Assembly: GCF_030504625.1 (NCBI RefSeq)
Contig: NZ_JAUKWH010000006.1
Span: 120,354 to 184,353, forward strand
Length of the DNA stretch: 64,000 nucleotides
DNA from: Neisseria sp. MVDL19-042950
GTDB taxonomy: Bacteria > Pseudomonadota > Gammaproteobacteria > Burkholderiales > Neisseriaceae
Direction of reading: 5' to 3'
The notes below the pieces were generated by a model. The model was given only the letters and a program-made list of their open reading frames with translations. It made no database searches and was not told where the DNA came from. A program made the position numbers and the translations under genes. Each line of letters begins with the position of its first letter. The stretch's first letter is position 1. This document shows, in pieces, positions 57,048-64,000 of this stretch.

Positions 57048-57555
57048 GGCCCGTTCCCCCTTCTAATAAATTAAACAGCCCGGTTTCGATATCCATGCTG
57101 GTTCGCAGCAGGAATTCTTTTGGATAAGGGTTGAGTTTCAGATGGCCTTTGATTTCAATAATCAGTTTGTTGTGCAAGGCATCGTCGTCATCGTCTTCGG
57201 TGTTCACAATCACTTGCAGCGATTTGCTGTCGAGCCGCGGTTCGAAATCGAGAATGGCCTGCTTGATGTTTTGCTCCACGTCCTGCCATTCTATGTCGGA
57301 AAAATTAACGCCGGAAAGGGGCGGAATGCCGTAGTTGAGCGTGGAAGAACGCACGTTTTCGGGCAGGTGTTGCTCCATGGTTTCCGCTTGCAGGTTGCAG
57401 GTGTTCAGCAGATAAAGAATATCGCGCAGCACGGCTTGCCGATATTGGTCGAGGTTGATGGCCTGATCGGGTCGTGCTTCTTTTTTTTTGCGCGGCTCTT
57501 CGTCGGTGAGTCTGTCGAACAAAGAAGGCAGCAGTTGATTTCTGAATTGCGACAT
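57040..57555 (-). CDS. tssE: T6SS baseplate protein TssE (gp25-like)
   Basis: 171 aa. LPSLFDRLTDEEP at the start, NYGIPPL in the centre and EIKGHLKLNPYPKEFLLRTSMDIETG at the end match the gp25-like baseplate family. Codons ~22-25 form a run of nine A residues on the coding strand (T9 at 57481-57489), encoding three Lys. A slip here would shift the frame 24 codons into the protein. Its 3' end overlaps tssF by 8 bases. Confidence 0.92.
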   Translation of the reverse strand: MSQFRNQLLPSLFDRLTDEEPRKKKEARPDQAINLDQYRQAVLRDILYLLNTCNLQAETMEQHLPENVRSSTLNYGIPPLSGVNFSDIEWQDVEQNIKQAILDFEPRLDSKSLQVIVNTEDDDDDALHNKLIIEIKGHLKLNPYPKEFLLRTSMDIETGLFNLLEGGTGRE

Positions 57556-57587
57556 GATTAATTGCCGTGGCTGACGGATGGGTAGGT

Positions 57588-58403
57588 TTAACGGTGTTGT
57601 CCGAATTTAATGCTGCGGATATCCAACAGGCCGAAATCGTGGTTGTCGGTGTACAGCATCTTTTGGCCGATGCCGGTGAAAAGCTGGTCTGCCACTTCAA
57701 CCCAGTCGGTTTGCGCGCATTGCAGCAGTAGATCCGACCATTCCGATTCTGCGTCCGGTAAAACGGCATAGCGGGCGGGGCTGGTGCATTGGATGCATTC
57801 GCCGTGGCTGAATGTGATTTCAGACGGCCTCCAAATCACGTCGAGCAAGGAGGCGGGCGCTTTGAAAGAAATGCTTTCGATGGAGCCCCAAGTTTGCCAG
57901 TAGTAGTGGCCGCGGTAGAAGTATTCGTAAACAAAAGCGGTACGTACGTCGCCGTCGATAATCCAGTTGCCGCCGGTGTCTGCAACCGATTTATCTGCCA
58001 GAAGGTAGCTAATGTTTACCGGTGTTTCGTCGATGTGGTCGGATAAAGCGGCATAGCCGTCGGAAAGGGCCGTGCTTTTTTGCTCTGCTACATGGGCAAC
58101 CAAAGAGAGTTGTTTTTGCAGAATATCGAGCTTGCCGGCGTGCTGTTCCAGCGTTTTTGGCTTTTGCTGTGCCGCTAAAACGGCTTGGCGGCGCATTTCT
58201 GCTTCGATGTTTTCAATGAGATAAAGCATCAGGGGCTTTTGGGTGTTGGGGAAGAGCTTTTGGTATTGCCCGATCTGTTTCAGCGCCTGATCCCATTTTG
58301 CGCACAGGCAGAGATATTGAATCAATGCCAAACGGTGTTCCTGATTGTCGGGATTTGAACGCACCAGCTCAATCATGTCCGATAATTTAGTTTTCAAATC
58401 CAT
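57588..58403 (-). CDS. tagJ: T6SS accessory protein TagJ/ImpE
   Basis: 271 aa. A helical, TPR-like N-terminal half (NPDNQEHRLALIQYLCLCAKWDQALKQIGQYQKL) is followed by the ImpE C-terminal domain (ESISFKAPASLLDVIWRPSEITF). In Pseudomonas TagJ binds TssB and helps connect the sheath to ClpV. An in-frame DUS encodes part of the WRPSEITF block. It lies after hcp, separated from it by a hairpin. Confidence 0.88.
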   Translation of the reverse strand: MDLKTKLSDMIELVRSNPDNQEHRLALIQYLCLCAKWDQALKQIGQYQKLFPNTQKPLMLYLIENIEAEMRRQAVLAAQQKPKTLEQHAGKLDILQKQLSLVAHVAEQKSTALSDGYAALSDHIDETPVNISYLLADKSVADTGGNWIIDGDVRTAFVYEYFYRGHYYWQTWGSIESISFKAPASLLDVIWRPSEITFSHGECIQCTSPARYAVLPDAESEWSDLLLQCAQTDWVEVADQLFTGIGQKMLYTDNHDFGLLDIRSIKFGQHR

Positions 58404-58505
58404 CTCAGCAACTCCTTGTTTGTTTTTGTAGAAAGTGTAGTAAGAGCGAAAGCCCGAATTGACTTTTCAGGAAGGTAGAGGCCGTCTGAAAAGTATATAT
58501 ATGTA

Positions 58506-58539
58506 AAGCCTGACTTAAAACGCCTTTTAAGCCAGGCTT
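58506..58539 (-). terminator. Non-DUS hairpin after hcp
   Basis: Minus-strand AAGCCTGGCTTAAAA pairs imperfectly with TTTTAAGTCAGGCTT, 24 bases beyond the hcp stop. It could end most hcp transcripts or protect their 3' end. Confidence 0.6.
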
Positions 58540-58562
58540 CTCCAACTAAACGTGCATAAGGA

Positions 58563-59045
58563 TTATGCAGATTTGTTTTCTTTGATGTTGAAGGCCATCT
58601 GAACTTCGGCGCCTTTGGAACCTTTATCGGTTTGTTCCCAATATTGGTTTTTCACTTTGGCAGCTTGGAATGAGTAACGCATTTTCAGCGCGTCATTGCC
58701 TTGTACGCCGATGAATTTCACACCGGTTACCAAAACGTCTTCCAATGTGGTGCGCGAATATTCGATCTGTTCGCCGCCGGCTTTGCACACGGAGATTTCT
58801 ACTTTGCTCAAGTGTTGGCCGGTAGCACAGTTTTTCAGAATGGTCGGAGCGGCTTTATCAATGGCGGCAACTACGGTCAAGTCGTTAAAATTCACTTTGC
58901 CGGCACCACCGCCACCACCGCTGGTCATCGAGCCGGGTTGCTCGGCACCCCAGTCGAAACTTTCGATATTGGTCCAGTCTTTGTGGTTGGCATCTTTTGA
59001 TTCGCCGTTTACACCTTCAACTTTCATGAACATATCAATAGCCAT
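58563..59045 (-). CDS. hcp: T6SS tube protein Hcp
   Basis: 160 aa with the Hcp1-type start MAIDMFMKVEGVNGESKDANHKDWTNIESFDWGAEQPG. Strand patterns continue to FIGVQGNDALKMRYSFQAAKVKNQYWEQ. Hcp hexamers stack into the secreted inner tube. It has a near-ideal AAGGAGAGT ribosome site and a hairpin behind it, in line with the need for more Hcp than other subunits. Confidence 0.96.
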   Translation of the reverse strand: MAIDMFMKVEGVNGESKDANHKDWTNIESFDWGAEQPGSMTSGGGGGAGKVNFNDLTVVAAIDKAAPTILKNCATGQHLSKVEISVCKAGGEQIEYSRTTLEDVLVTGVKFIGVQGNDALKMRYSFQAAKVKNQYWEQTDKGSKGAEVQMAFNIKENKSA

Positions 59046-59124
59046 GTTTTACTCTCCTTGTTAAGAAATTTAAGCGATCAGACAACAGGGCATGAGTATG
59101 CCCGACTAAATAAACCAAACCCGA

Positions 59125-60624
59125 CTATTCCTGTTTAGCCGAAGGCAGTTTGGAAACTAAGCGCAATGAAACGGTAAGCCCCTCAAGTTGGTAGTGCGGG
59201 CGCAGGAAGAATTTGGAAGTGTAGTATCCGGGGTTGTCTTCCACTTCTTCCACCACTACTTCCGCCGCCGCCAAGGGTTTGCGGGCTTTTGTTTCTTGGG
59301 TAGAGTTAATCGGGTCGCCGTCTACATAATTCATAATCCATTCGTTCAGCCAGCGCTCCATATCTTCGCGTTCGCGGAACGAACCGACTTTGTCGCGCAC
59401 GATACATTTCAGATAGTGGGCGAAGCGGCAGCATGCAAACAGATAAGGCAGGCGGGCGGATAAACGCGCATTGGCCGTAGCATCGGGATCATAATACTCG
59501 GCAGGCTTGTGCAGGGATTGTGCGCCGATAAACGCGGCCAAATCGGTATTTTTGCGGTGGATCAGCGGCATAAAGCCCAATGTTGCCAGCTCGGCTTCGC
59601 GGCGGTCGCTGATGGCGATTTCGGTCGGGCATTTCATGTCCACGCCGCCGTCGTCGGTCGGGAAGGTGTGGCAGGGCAGGTTTTCAACGATACCGCCGGA
59701 TTCCACGCCGCGGATAGAAGTACACCAACCGTAGTATTTGAACGAGCGGTTGATGTTCACCGCCATCGCATAGGCTGCGTTGGCCCAAGTGTATTTGTTG
59801 TGATCCGCGCCTTCGGTTTCTTCTTCGAAATCGAATTCGTCCACAGGATTGGTGCTGGCACCATAAGGCAGGCGCGATAAGAAACGCGGTAAGGCCAAGC
59901 CGATGTAGCGTGAATCTTCGGAATCACGCAGGCTGCGCCACGGTGCGTATTCGGCGTTTTGGAAGATTTTGCTTAAGTCGCGCGGATTGGCCAATTCCTG
60001 CCAAGATTCCATCTGCATCAGTTTGGGCGATGCGCCGGCGATAAACGGGCAGTGTGCGGCCGCTGCAATTTTTTCGAGGCTGTTGAGCATTTCCACATCG
60101 GGTGCGGAATGGTCGAAATAATAGTCGCCAACCAAGCAGCCGAAAGGTTCGCCGCCGAACTGGCCGTATTCTTCTTCGTAAATGCGTTTGAACAGCGGGC
60201 TTTGATCCCAAGCCGTGCCTTTGAAGCGCTTCAGGTTGCGGGCCACTTCTTTTTTGGAAATCGGCAATACTTTGATTTTCAGCAGGGTGTCGGTTTCGGT
60301 GTTGTTAACCAAATGATGCAAACCACGCCATTCGCCTTCCAGTTTTTGGAAATCTTCGTGGTGCATGATCAGGTTGATTTGTTCGGAAAGTTTTCTGTCG
60401 AGTTCGGCAATGATTGCTTCGATGGTTTGATAAGTGTCGTCTGAAATCGTAACGACATTTTGCAAGGCTTGTTGGGCCAATGTTGCCACGGCGTTGGTTA
60501 CGGCACTTTTGGCTTCTTCGGTTTTGGGTTTGAATTCTTTTTGCAGCAGTTGTTCGAATTCGCTCGCTGCAAACGCGGTTTGCGCGCCGCCGCCCCCTTG
60601 GATATCTAATTGCTTTTCAGCCAT
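59125..60624 (-). CDS. tssC: T6SS sheath large subunit TssC
   Basis: 499 aa. Diagnostic stretches are LDRKLSEQINLIMHHEDFQKLEGEWRGLHHLVNNTETDTLLKIKVLPISKKE near the N-terminus, then GEPFGCLVGDYYFDHSAPDVEMLNSLEKIAAAAHCPFIAG. The C-terminus, NPGYYTSKFFLRPHYQLEGLTVSLRLVSKLP, also fits. With TssB it forms the contractile sheath. Confidence 0.97.
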   Translation of the reverse strand: MAEKQLDIQGGGGAQTAFAASEFEQLLQKEFKPKTEEAKSAVTNAVATLAQQALQNVVTISDDTYQTIEAIIAELDRKLSEQINLIMHHEDFQKLEGEWRGLHHLVNNTETDTLLKIKVLPISKKEVARNLKRFKGTAWDQSPLFKRIYEEEYGQFGGEPFGCLVGDYYFDHSAPDVEMLNSLEKIAAAAHCPFIAGASPKLMQMESWQELANPRDLSKIFQNAEYAPWRSLRDSEDSRYIGLALPRFLSRLPYGASTNPVDEFDFEEETEGADHNKYTWANAAYAMAVNINRSFKYYGWCTSIRGVESGGIVENLPCHTFPTDDGGVDMKCPTEIAISDRREAELATLGFMPLIHRKNTDLAAFIGAQSLHKPAEYYDPDATANARLSARLPYLFACCRFAHYLKCIVRDKVGSFREREDMERWLNEWIMNYVDGDPINSTQETKARKPLAAAEVVVEEVEDNPGYYTSKFFLRPHYQLEGLTVSLRLVSKLPSAKQE

Positions 60625-60658
60625 GATTCACTCTCGCTTTATTGGTTTTCATCCGAAA

Positions 60659-61177
60659 TTACTGCTCGTCTTTGGGTGTTGCTTTCGGTGCGGCTGCAAG
60701 GCTTTTCAGCAGCTCGCTGTCGCCCAAGACTTTTCCGATTAATTCCTCCGCACCGCTCTTGCCGTCCATGTATGAGAGCAGGTTGGAAAGCTCCGTGCGC
60801 GCCTGCAAAAGCTCGTTTAGAGGTTCTACTTTTTTGGCTACTGCGGCGGGTGAGAAATCGTCCATGCTTTCAAATTCAAGCTCTACGTTCAGATTGCCTT
60901 CGCCGGTAAGCGTGTTTTTCACGTTGAACGCCACGCGCGGTTTGAGGGCTTTCATACGCTCGTCGAAATTATCTACGTCAATTTCCAGAAACTTGCGTTC
61001 GGCCAATTCGGGCAGTGGTTCGACGGGCTTGCCGACCAAATCGGCCATTACACCCATCACAAACGGAAGTTCGATTTTTTTCTCGGAACCGTACAGTTCT
61101 ACATCGTACTCAATCTGTACCCGCGGAGCCCGGTTGCGGGCAATAAACTTTTGACCAGATGATTTGTTTCGTGACAT
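60659..61177 (-). CDS. tssB: T6SS sheath small subunit TssB
   Basis: 172 aa. RVQIEYDVELYGSEKKIELPFVMGVMADLVGKP and the following RKFLEIDVDNFDERMKALKPRVAF are characteristic. The conserved ELSNLLSYMDGKSGAEELIGKVL block near the C-terminus belongs to the helical region contacted by ClpV. It is 34 bases upstream of tssC. Confidence 0.96.
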   Translation of the reverse strand: MSRNKSSGQKFIARNRAPRVQIEYDVELYGSEKKIELPFVMGVMADLVGKPVEPLPELAERKFLEIDVDNFDERMKALKPRVAFNVKNTLTGEGNLNVELEFESMDDFSPAAVAKKVEPLNELLQARTELSNLLSYMDGKSGAEELIGKVLGDSELLKSLAAAPKATPKDEQ

Positions 61178-61247
61178 GTTCAGTAACCTCTAAATGATTA
61201 AAGTTGTTTTGTCCAAACAAACTTTAGCTTATTACAAATAGACTATT

Positions 61248-62315
61248 TCACTCGTTGGAAGTTCCTGTTTCTTCTTCCGGCTTGCCGATTAAAACTTCCA
61301 AATTGGCAATGCTTTCTGGACTGATATCTTTCATGATGTCGTAGAAGTCCATATTCATGAGTCGCTGTACCCTGCGGATAAACAGCGGGGCAGGGTGGCT
61401 GGGCTCAAGGGTTTCAAAATAGACGCAGATTTTCTCCAAAGCCAAATCGACATCGGCGCGGTTTTTGATGTTCAGACGGCGCCACGCATCGGCATCTTGG
61501 AAAGCCGTTTGCTCTTGCGTGCCGTTTGCGGCGGAGGTTTCGGCAGTGTGGTCTGTTTGTTCAGCCTGTTGCGGTTGCGGTGTGCTGCCGTCGTTGTAAT
61601 GGACAGCTTTATGAATCAGGGTGAGCGGCTTTTGAATGACCTCGAAATTGAGGGAATGCTCATCTTGCAGCTTGGTTGAGAAAGTGTTTTGGATTTCTTT
61701 CAGATGGCCTAATGCTTGGATTAAAGCCACCACTTCCGGCTTGCCGGTGTCGGCACTTACCCTGATGTCGAGCATCAGCCGGTCTTTTCCGCCCGGATAG
61801 CTTTGCGGATCGTTGCCTTGTAACACGGAAACCGCTTCTTTTACGGTAACCGGTTGCTGGGTTAGCCCGTTTATCAGCAGTTTGGCCGGAAAAATTTCTT
61901 TAACGATGCCGTCGAGCGTTGTGAAAGCGCTGAGTGCGTTGACGCGGTAAAACGGGTCGTATTCGCCGTCTTCATCTTCGAGTTTGGGGTAGATGGAATC
62001 CCAGTACGAATCCACATTGGTTTTGATGGCTTCGCAGCCGGCGCAGAATCCGGCAAGCCCGTGTTTGGCGGTAAGGGCTTGCGTGTAATAAGCCAAAACG
62101 CGCAGGTCTTTCGATTCGGCCAGCAATTGGTTGCATAATTTCTCTACCGTTGCCCAATCCGGTTCTTCCGCCGGAATAATGGTGTCGCCGTATTGCTGCT
62201 CGGGCTTGCCTTCCGCCGCGCTTTGCAGTTCCAGAAAGCGGCTGTCGTATTCGATATTCACCCCTTCAGGAGCATCGGCGGAAATAGGTTCGTCCCATCG
62301 GGAAAATGTTTTCAT
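61248..62315 (-). CDS. tssA: T6SS baseplate/cap protein TssA
   Basis: 355 aa from the ATG at 62315; a TTG at 62330 is also in frame but overlaps tagF. The ImpA N-terminal domain is visible: ISADAPEGVNIEYDSRFLELQ, then DWATVEKLCNQLLAESKDLRVLAYYTQALTAKHGLAGF. A Gln/Thr-rich linker (about 255-285) leads to a short C-terminal domain (WRRLNIKNRADVDLALEKICVYFETLEPSHPAPLFIRRVQRLMNMDFYDIMKDI). TssA primes tube and sheath assembly. Confidence 0.92.
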   Translation of the reverse strand: MKTFSRWDEPISADAPEGVNIEYDSRFLELQSAAEGKPEQQYGDTIIPAEEPDWATVEKLCNQLLAESKDLRVLAYYTQALTAKHGLAGFCAGCEAIKTNVDSYWDSIYPKLEDEDGEYDPFYRVNALSAFTTLDGIVKEIFPAKLLINGLTQQPVTVKEAVSVLQGNDPQSYPGGKDRLMLDIRVSADTGKPEVVALIQALGHLKEIQNTFSTKLQDEHSLNFEVIQKPLTLIHKAVHYNDGSTPQPQQAEQTDHTAETSAANGTQEQTAFQDADAWRRLNIKNRADVDLALEKICVYFETLEPSHPAPLFIRRVQRLMNMDFYDIMKDISPESIANLEVLIGKPEEETGTSNE

Positions 62316-62319
62316 CAGT

Positions 62320-62874
62320 TTACGATCCAAATAATTTATTAAACAGAGAGCACGAGGGTTCGCCTTCGTGTTCTATATGGCGGCCGCTTTCGCTTTCCTG
62401 CCAAAAACTGCCGGTATCGCCTGAATTAGATAAATAGTTTCGGAAAGGTTCGGATAAAAGAACAGGGCTATGGCTTGTGCTGTCGTTAAAGCAATTTTCG
62501 ATAATGCACTTGCCGTTGTTTAAGGTATTGCGGAAGAAATCTGTTTTTTCAGCAATAAAGCTGACGGAGTCTGATAAGTCGGAATGAGAGTCGGGTTTGC
62601 AGAATAATACGAAAGGATATTGCCTGCCGGTTTGGTCGGTGCTGAGGGCGGTTATGCCCGTATAAGCAATATCGTCGGGCAGTGTGATGCAAAACAGCCA
62701 AGTTTTCGGTGTGGTGAATGTTTTTCGGGTAAACGGAATTAATCTGTCTTGGCTGGTGCAACGGCCAAACCAGCCGTCCCAAAAATGTTTATCGTCGGCT
62801 TGAAGATTATCGGAAACAATAAAATCGCGAGATTGGTTCAGTTTGCCAAAAAAATAGATTTTTCTTTGTAGCAT
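62320..62874 (-). CDS. tagF: T6SS-associated protein TagF
   Basis: 184 aa from the ATG at 62874 (MLQRKIYFFGKLNQSRDFIV). The start GKLxxxxDF and KHFWDGWFGRC, then PKTWLFCITLPDDIAYTGITALSTDQTGRQYPFVLFCKP, fit TagF/ImpM. TagF acts as a post-translational brake on T6SS firing in Pseudomonas. It is the first gene of the minus-strand unit, 4 bases before tssA. The usual threonine-phosphorylation partners are not in the window. Confidence 0.82.
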   Translation of the reverse strand: MLQRKIYFFGKLNQSRDFIVSDNLQADDKHFWDGWFGRCTSQDRLIPFTRKTFTTPKTWLFCITLPDDIAYTGITALSTDQTGRQYPFVLFCKPDSHSDLSDSVSFIAEKTDFFRNTLNNGKCIIENCFNDSTSHSPVLLSEPFRNYLSNSGDTGSFWQESESGRHIEHEGEPSCSLFNKLFGS

Positions 62875-63199
62875 TAATCGTAATCCCAATAATATGAATG
62901 AAATGACGATTTATTCCCCTAGTTGATATTTTTATTTTGAATTTTTTAGATACTTTACCATAATTTTGATAGATGTATTAAGACTATTTTATTTTCAGAC
63001 GGCCTGATCATTTGCCTATACTGCTCCTGTTTAAAGGAACAAATACAGATATCGGATGTCTGAATTAGGATTGCTTTTGGCCGGTTGATGGTAAAGCGGC
63101 ATTTTCAAATGAGCAGAAGCAATTTAAAATTTATTTTAGAAACCTGCAGGCGCTCTATTTTTAATTTTAAGAACAACGAAATTTTGACGGAGTAATCTC
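62875..63199. other. Divergent promoter region between the T6SS unit and rhs
   Basis: 325 bases, AT-rich, with no gene. It has a DUS at about 62995-63004 and a plus-strand TATACT at 63017-63022 without a clear -35. This is the likely control point for both the T6SS unit and the Rhs gene. Confidence 0.5.
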
Positions 63200-64000
63200 A
63201 TGGCATCTTTCGGTAACACCATAGGCATTCTTATTCCCCAGCCTTCGGCGCCGGCCATGGTATCCCAAGGCTCCGCCAATCCGCCTGAGCCGCTGACCAA
63301 TGCCGCCGGCCCCGTTGATGTGATTGAGATGGTGGCCGATGTTGCTTCTACCGCTTTATCAATTGTTTCCCCCGATTCTGCCGTGTCCGCAGCCGTTGAT
63401 GTTGCTTCTACGGTGATTTCTTTAGCCTCAATGATTCCCGGTGTGCCGGGGCCGAAGCCGCCTACTAAAAAGACCGTTAAAGGGTTCAGTGGCGGTAGCG
63501 GTATGGGGTTTGACGGTGGGCTGGTTACTCAGGGGAAAGGTAAAAAAGGCAGAGGACGTAAAGGCAGACCTGCAGGAGGAAGGGGAGCCGGTTCGGGAGG
63601 TTGTCCGTGTAAAGGCGGCGGCAAAGGCGGCGCGGTCGGTCGTCCGGTGAATGCCATACTGGGTATTAAAGTCCTTCCCGAAGAAACCGACTTCGTTTTC
63701 GATTCTCCTCTCCCCCTAATCTGGCAGCGCAGCTACTATTCCGACCAACCCGGCAACGGCTGGTTGGGGCAGGGCTGGTCGCTGCCGTTTTCGATGCGGC
63801 TGGAGCGGGTGGAAGACGGTTTCCTCTACATTGACGAGCAAGGCCGGGAAATTCCGCTGCCGGATATCGATGACGAACCGGACGAACCGTTTTCGGCCGC
63901 CGACGATGAAGACGACTTCGACACAGAAGAGGCCGACCCCGTTGCCGATCCTGCGGAAGAAGACCCCTACGGTTTGGAAGATGCCTATTTCGACCACGAA
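63200..64000 (+). CDS. Rhs-family effector, N-terminal part (continues beyond window)
   Basis: An open frame of 267 codons from the ATG at 63200 (GGAG ribosome site) to the window end. Residues ~1-95 hold two Ala/Val/Ser-rich hydrophobic stretches. Then comes a Gly/Lys/Arg-rich linker with CPCK (about 95-150), and then the Rhs start: PVNAILGIKVLPEETDFVF, LPLIWQRSYYSDQPGNGWLGQGWSLPFSMRL. An acidic Asp/Glu-rich insert follows from about residue 220. No PAAR domain was recognised at the front. It runs divergently from tagF, so it is a strong candidate T6SS cargo. The toxin tip lies outside the window. Confidence 0.88.
   Translation, partial: MASFGNTIGILIPQPSAPAMVSQGSANPPEPLTNAAGPVDVIEMVADVASTALSIVSPDSAVSAAVDVASTVISLASMIPGVPGPKPPTKKTVKGFSGGSGMGFDGGLVTQGKGKKGRGRKGRPAGGRGAGSGGCPCKGGGKGGAVGRPVNAILGIKVLPEETDFVFDSPLPLIWQRSYYSDQPGNGWLGQGWSLPFSMRLERVEDGFLYIDEQGREIPLPDIDDEPDEPFSAADDEDDFDTEEADPVADPAEEDPYGLEDAYFDHE

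Overview
The window is chromosomal DNA of a commensal-type Neisseria or a close Neisseriaceae relative. The best evidence is the very dense scatter of the DNA uptake sequence core GCCGTCTGAA, mostly in the AG dialect (AGGCCGTCTGAA). It occurs singly, inside reading frames, and as inverted pairs that form terminators between genes. Gene content agrees: the DUS receptor pilin ComP, a MacAB efflux triad, a Slam-type surface lipoprotein and ptsN-hprK-rapZ. Most genes are housekeeping genes of moderately GC-rich composition.

Layout. 1-10 kb: the end of hisD, an SDR/maf pair, a YqaA-like membrane protein, rsmA with an amino-acid ABC ATPase, holC, serS and a U32 family tRNA hydroxylation protein. 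10-14 kb: a 5-oxoprolinase operon (pxpB-pxpC-pxpA) ending in an Nramp-fold transporter that lacks the usual metal-site motifs. 14-24 kb: a cold-shock/excalibur membrane protein, argS, a surface lipoprotein, a decayed IS3-family element, bamC/dapA, a xanthine-type permease and two tandem PepSY proteins. 24-30 kb: greB, ubiC-ubiA, ptsN-hprK-rapZ and the YlqF GTPase. 30-32.2 kb: an AT-rich island with an orphan Rhs C-terminal toxin cassette and small candidate immunity genes, placed between ylqF and scpB. 32.8-33.2 kb: paired REP-like palindromes. 33-51 kb: rluB, a nitronate monooxygenase, a PBP7-type endopeptidase, clpX, an outer-membrane factor with macB and macA, two pilin genes (the second is comP), mog, an MTA/MTI phosphorylase, suhB, trmJ, a DUF1853 gene, tig and clpP. 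51-64 kb: a type VI secretion cluster on the minus strand, in transcription order tagF-tssA-tssB-tssC-hcp-tagJ-tssE-tssF-tssG-tssH. A large Rhs gene, cut by the window end, runs divergently from it.

The two accessory regions fit together. The T6SS genes encode sheath, tube, part of the baseplate and the recycling ATPase. The divergent Rhs gene is a probable secreted effector, and the orphan Rhs tip with its small downstream genes looks like a stored or captured toxin/immunity module of the same kind. The membrane complex (TssJLM), TssK, VgrG and PAAR are not in this window. The natural-competence signature (ComP plus abundant DUS) gives a route by which such cassettes could be exchanged.

Limits: all calls come from reading translations and motifs by eye, with no database search. 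No tRNA, rRNA or CRISPR array was recognised.
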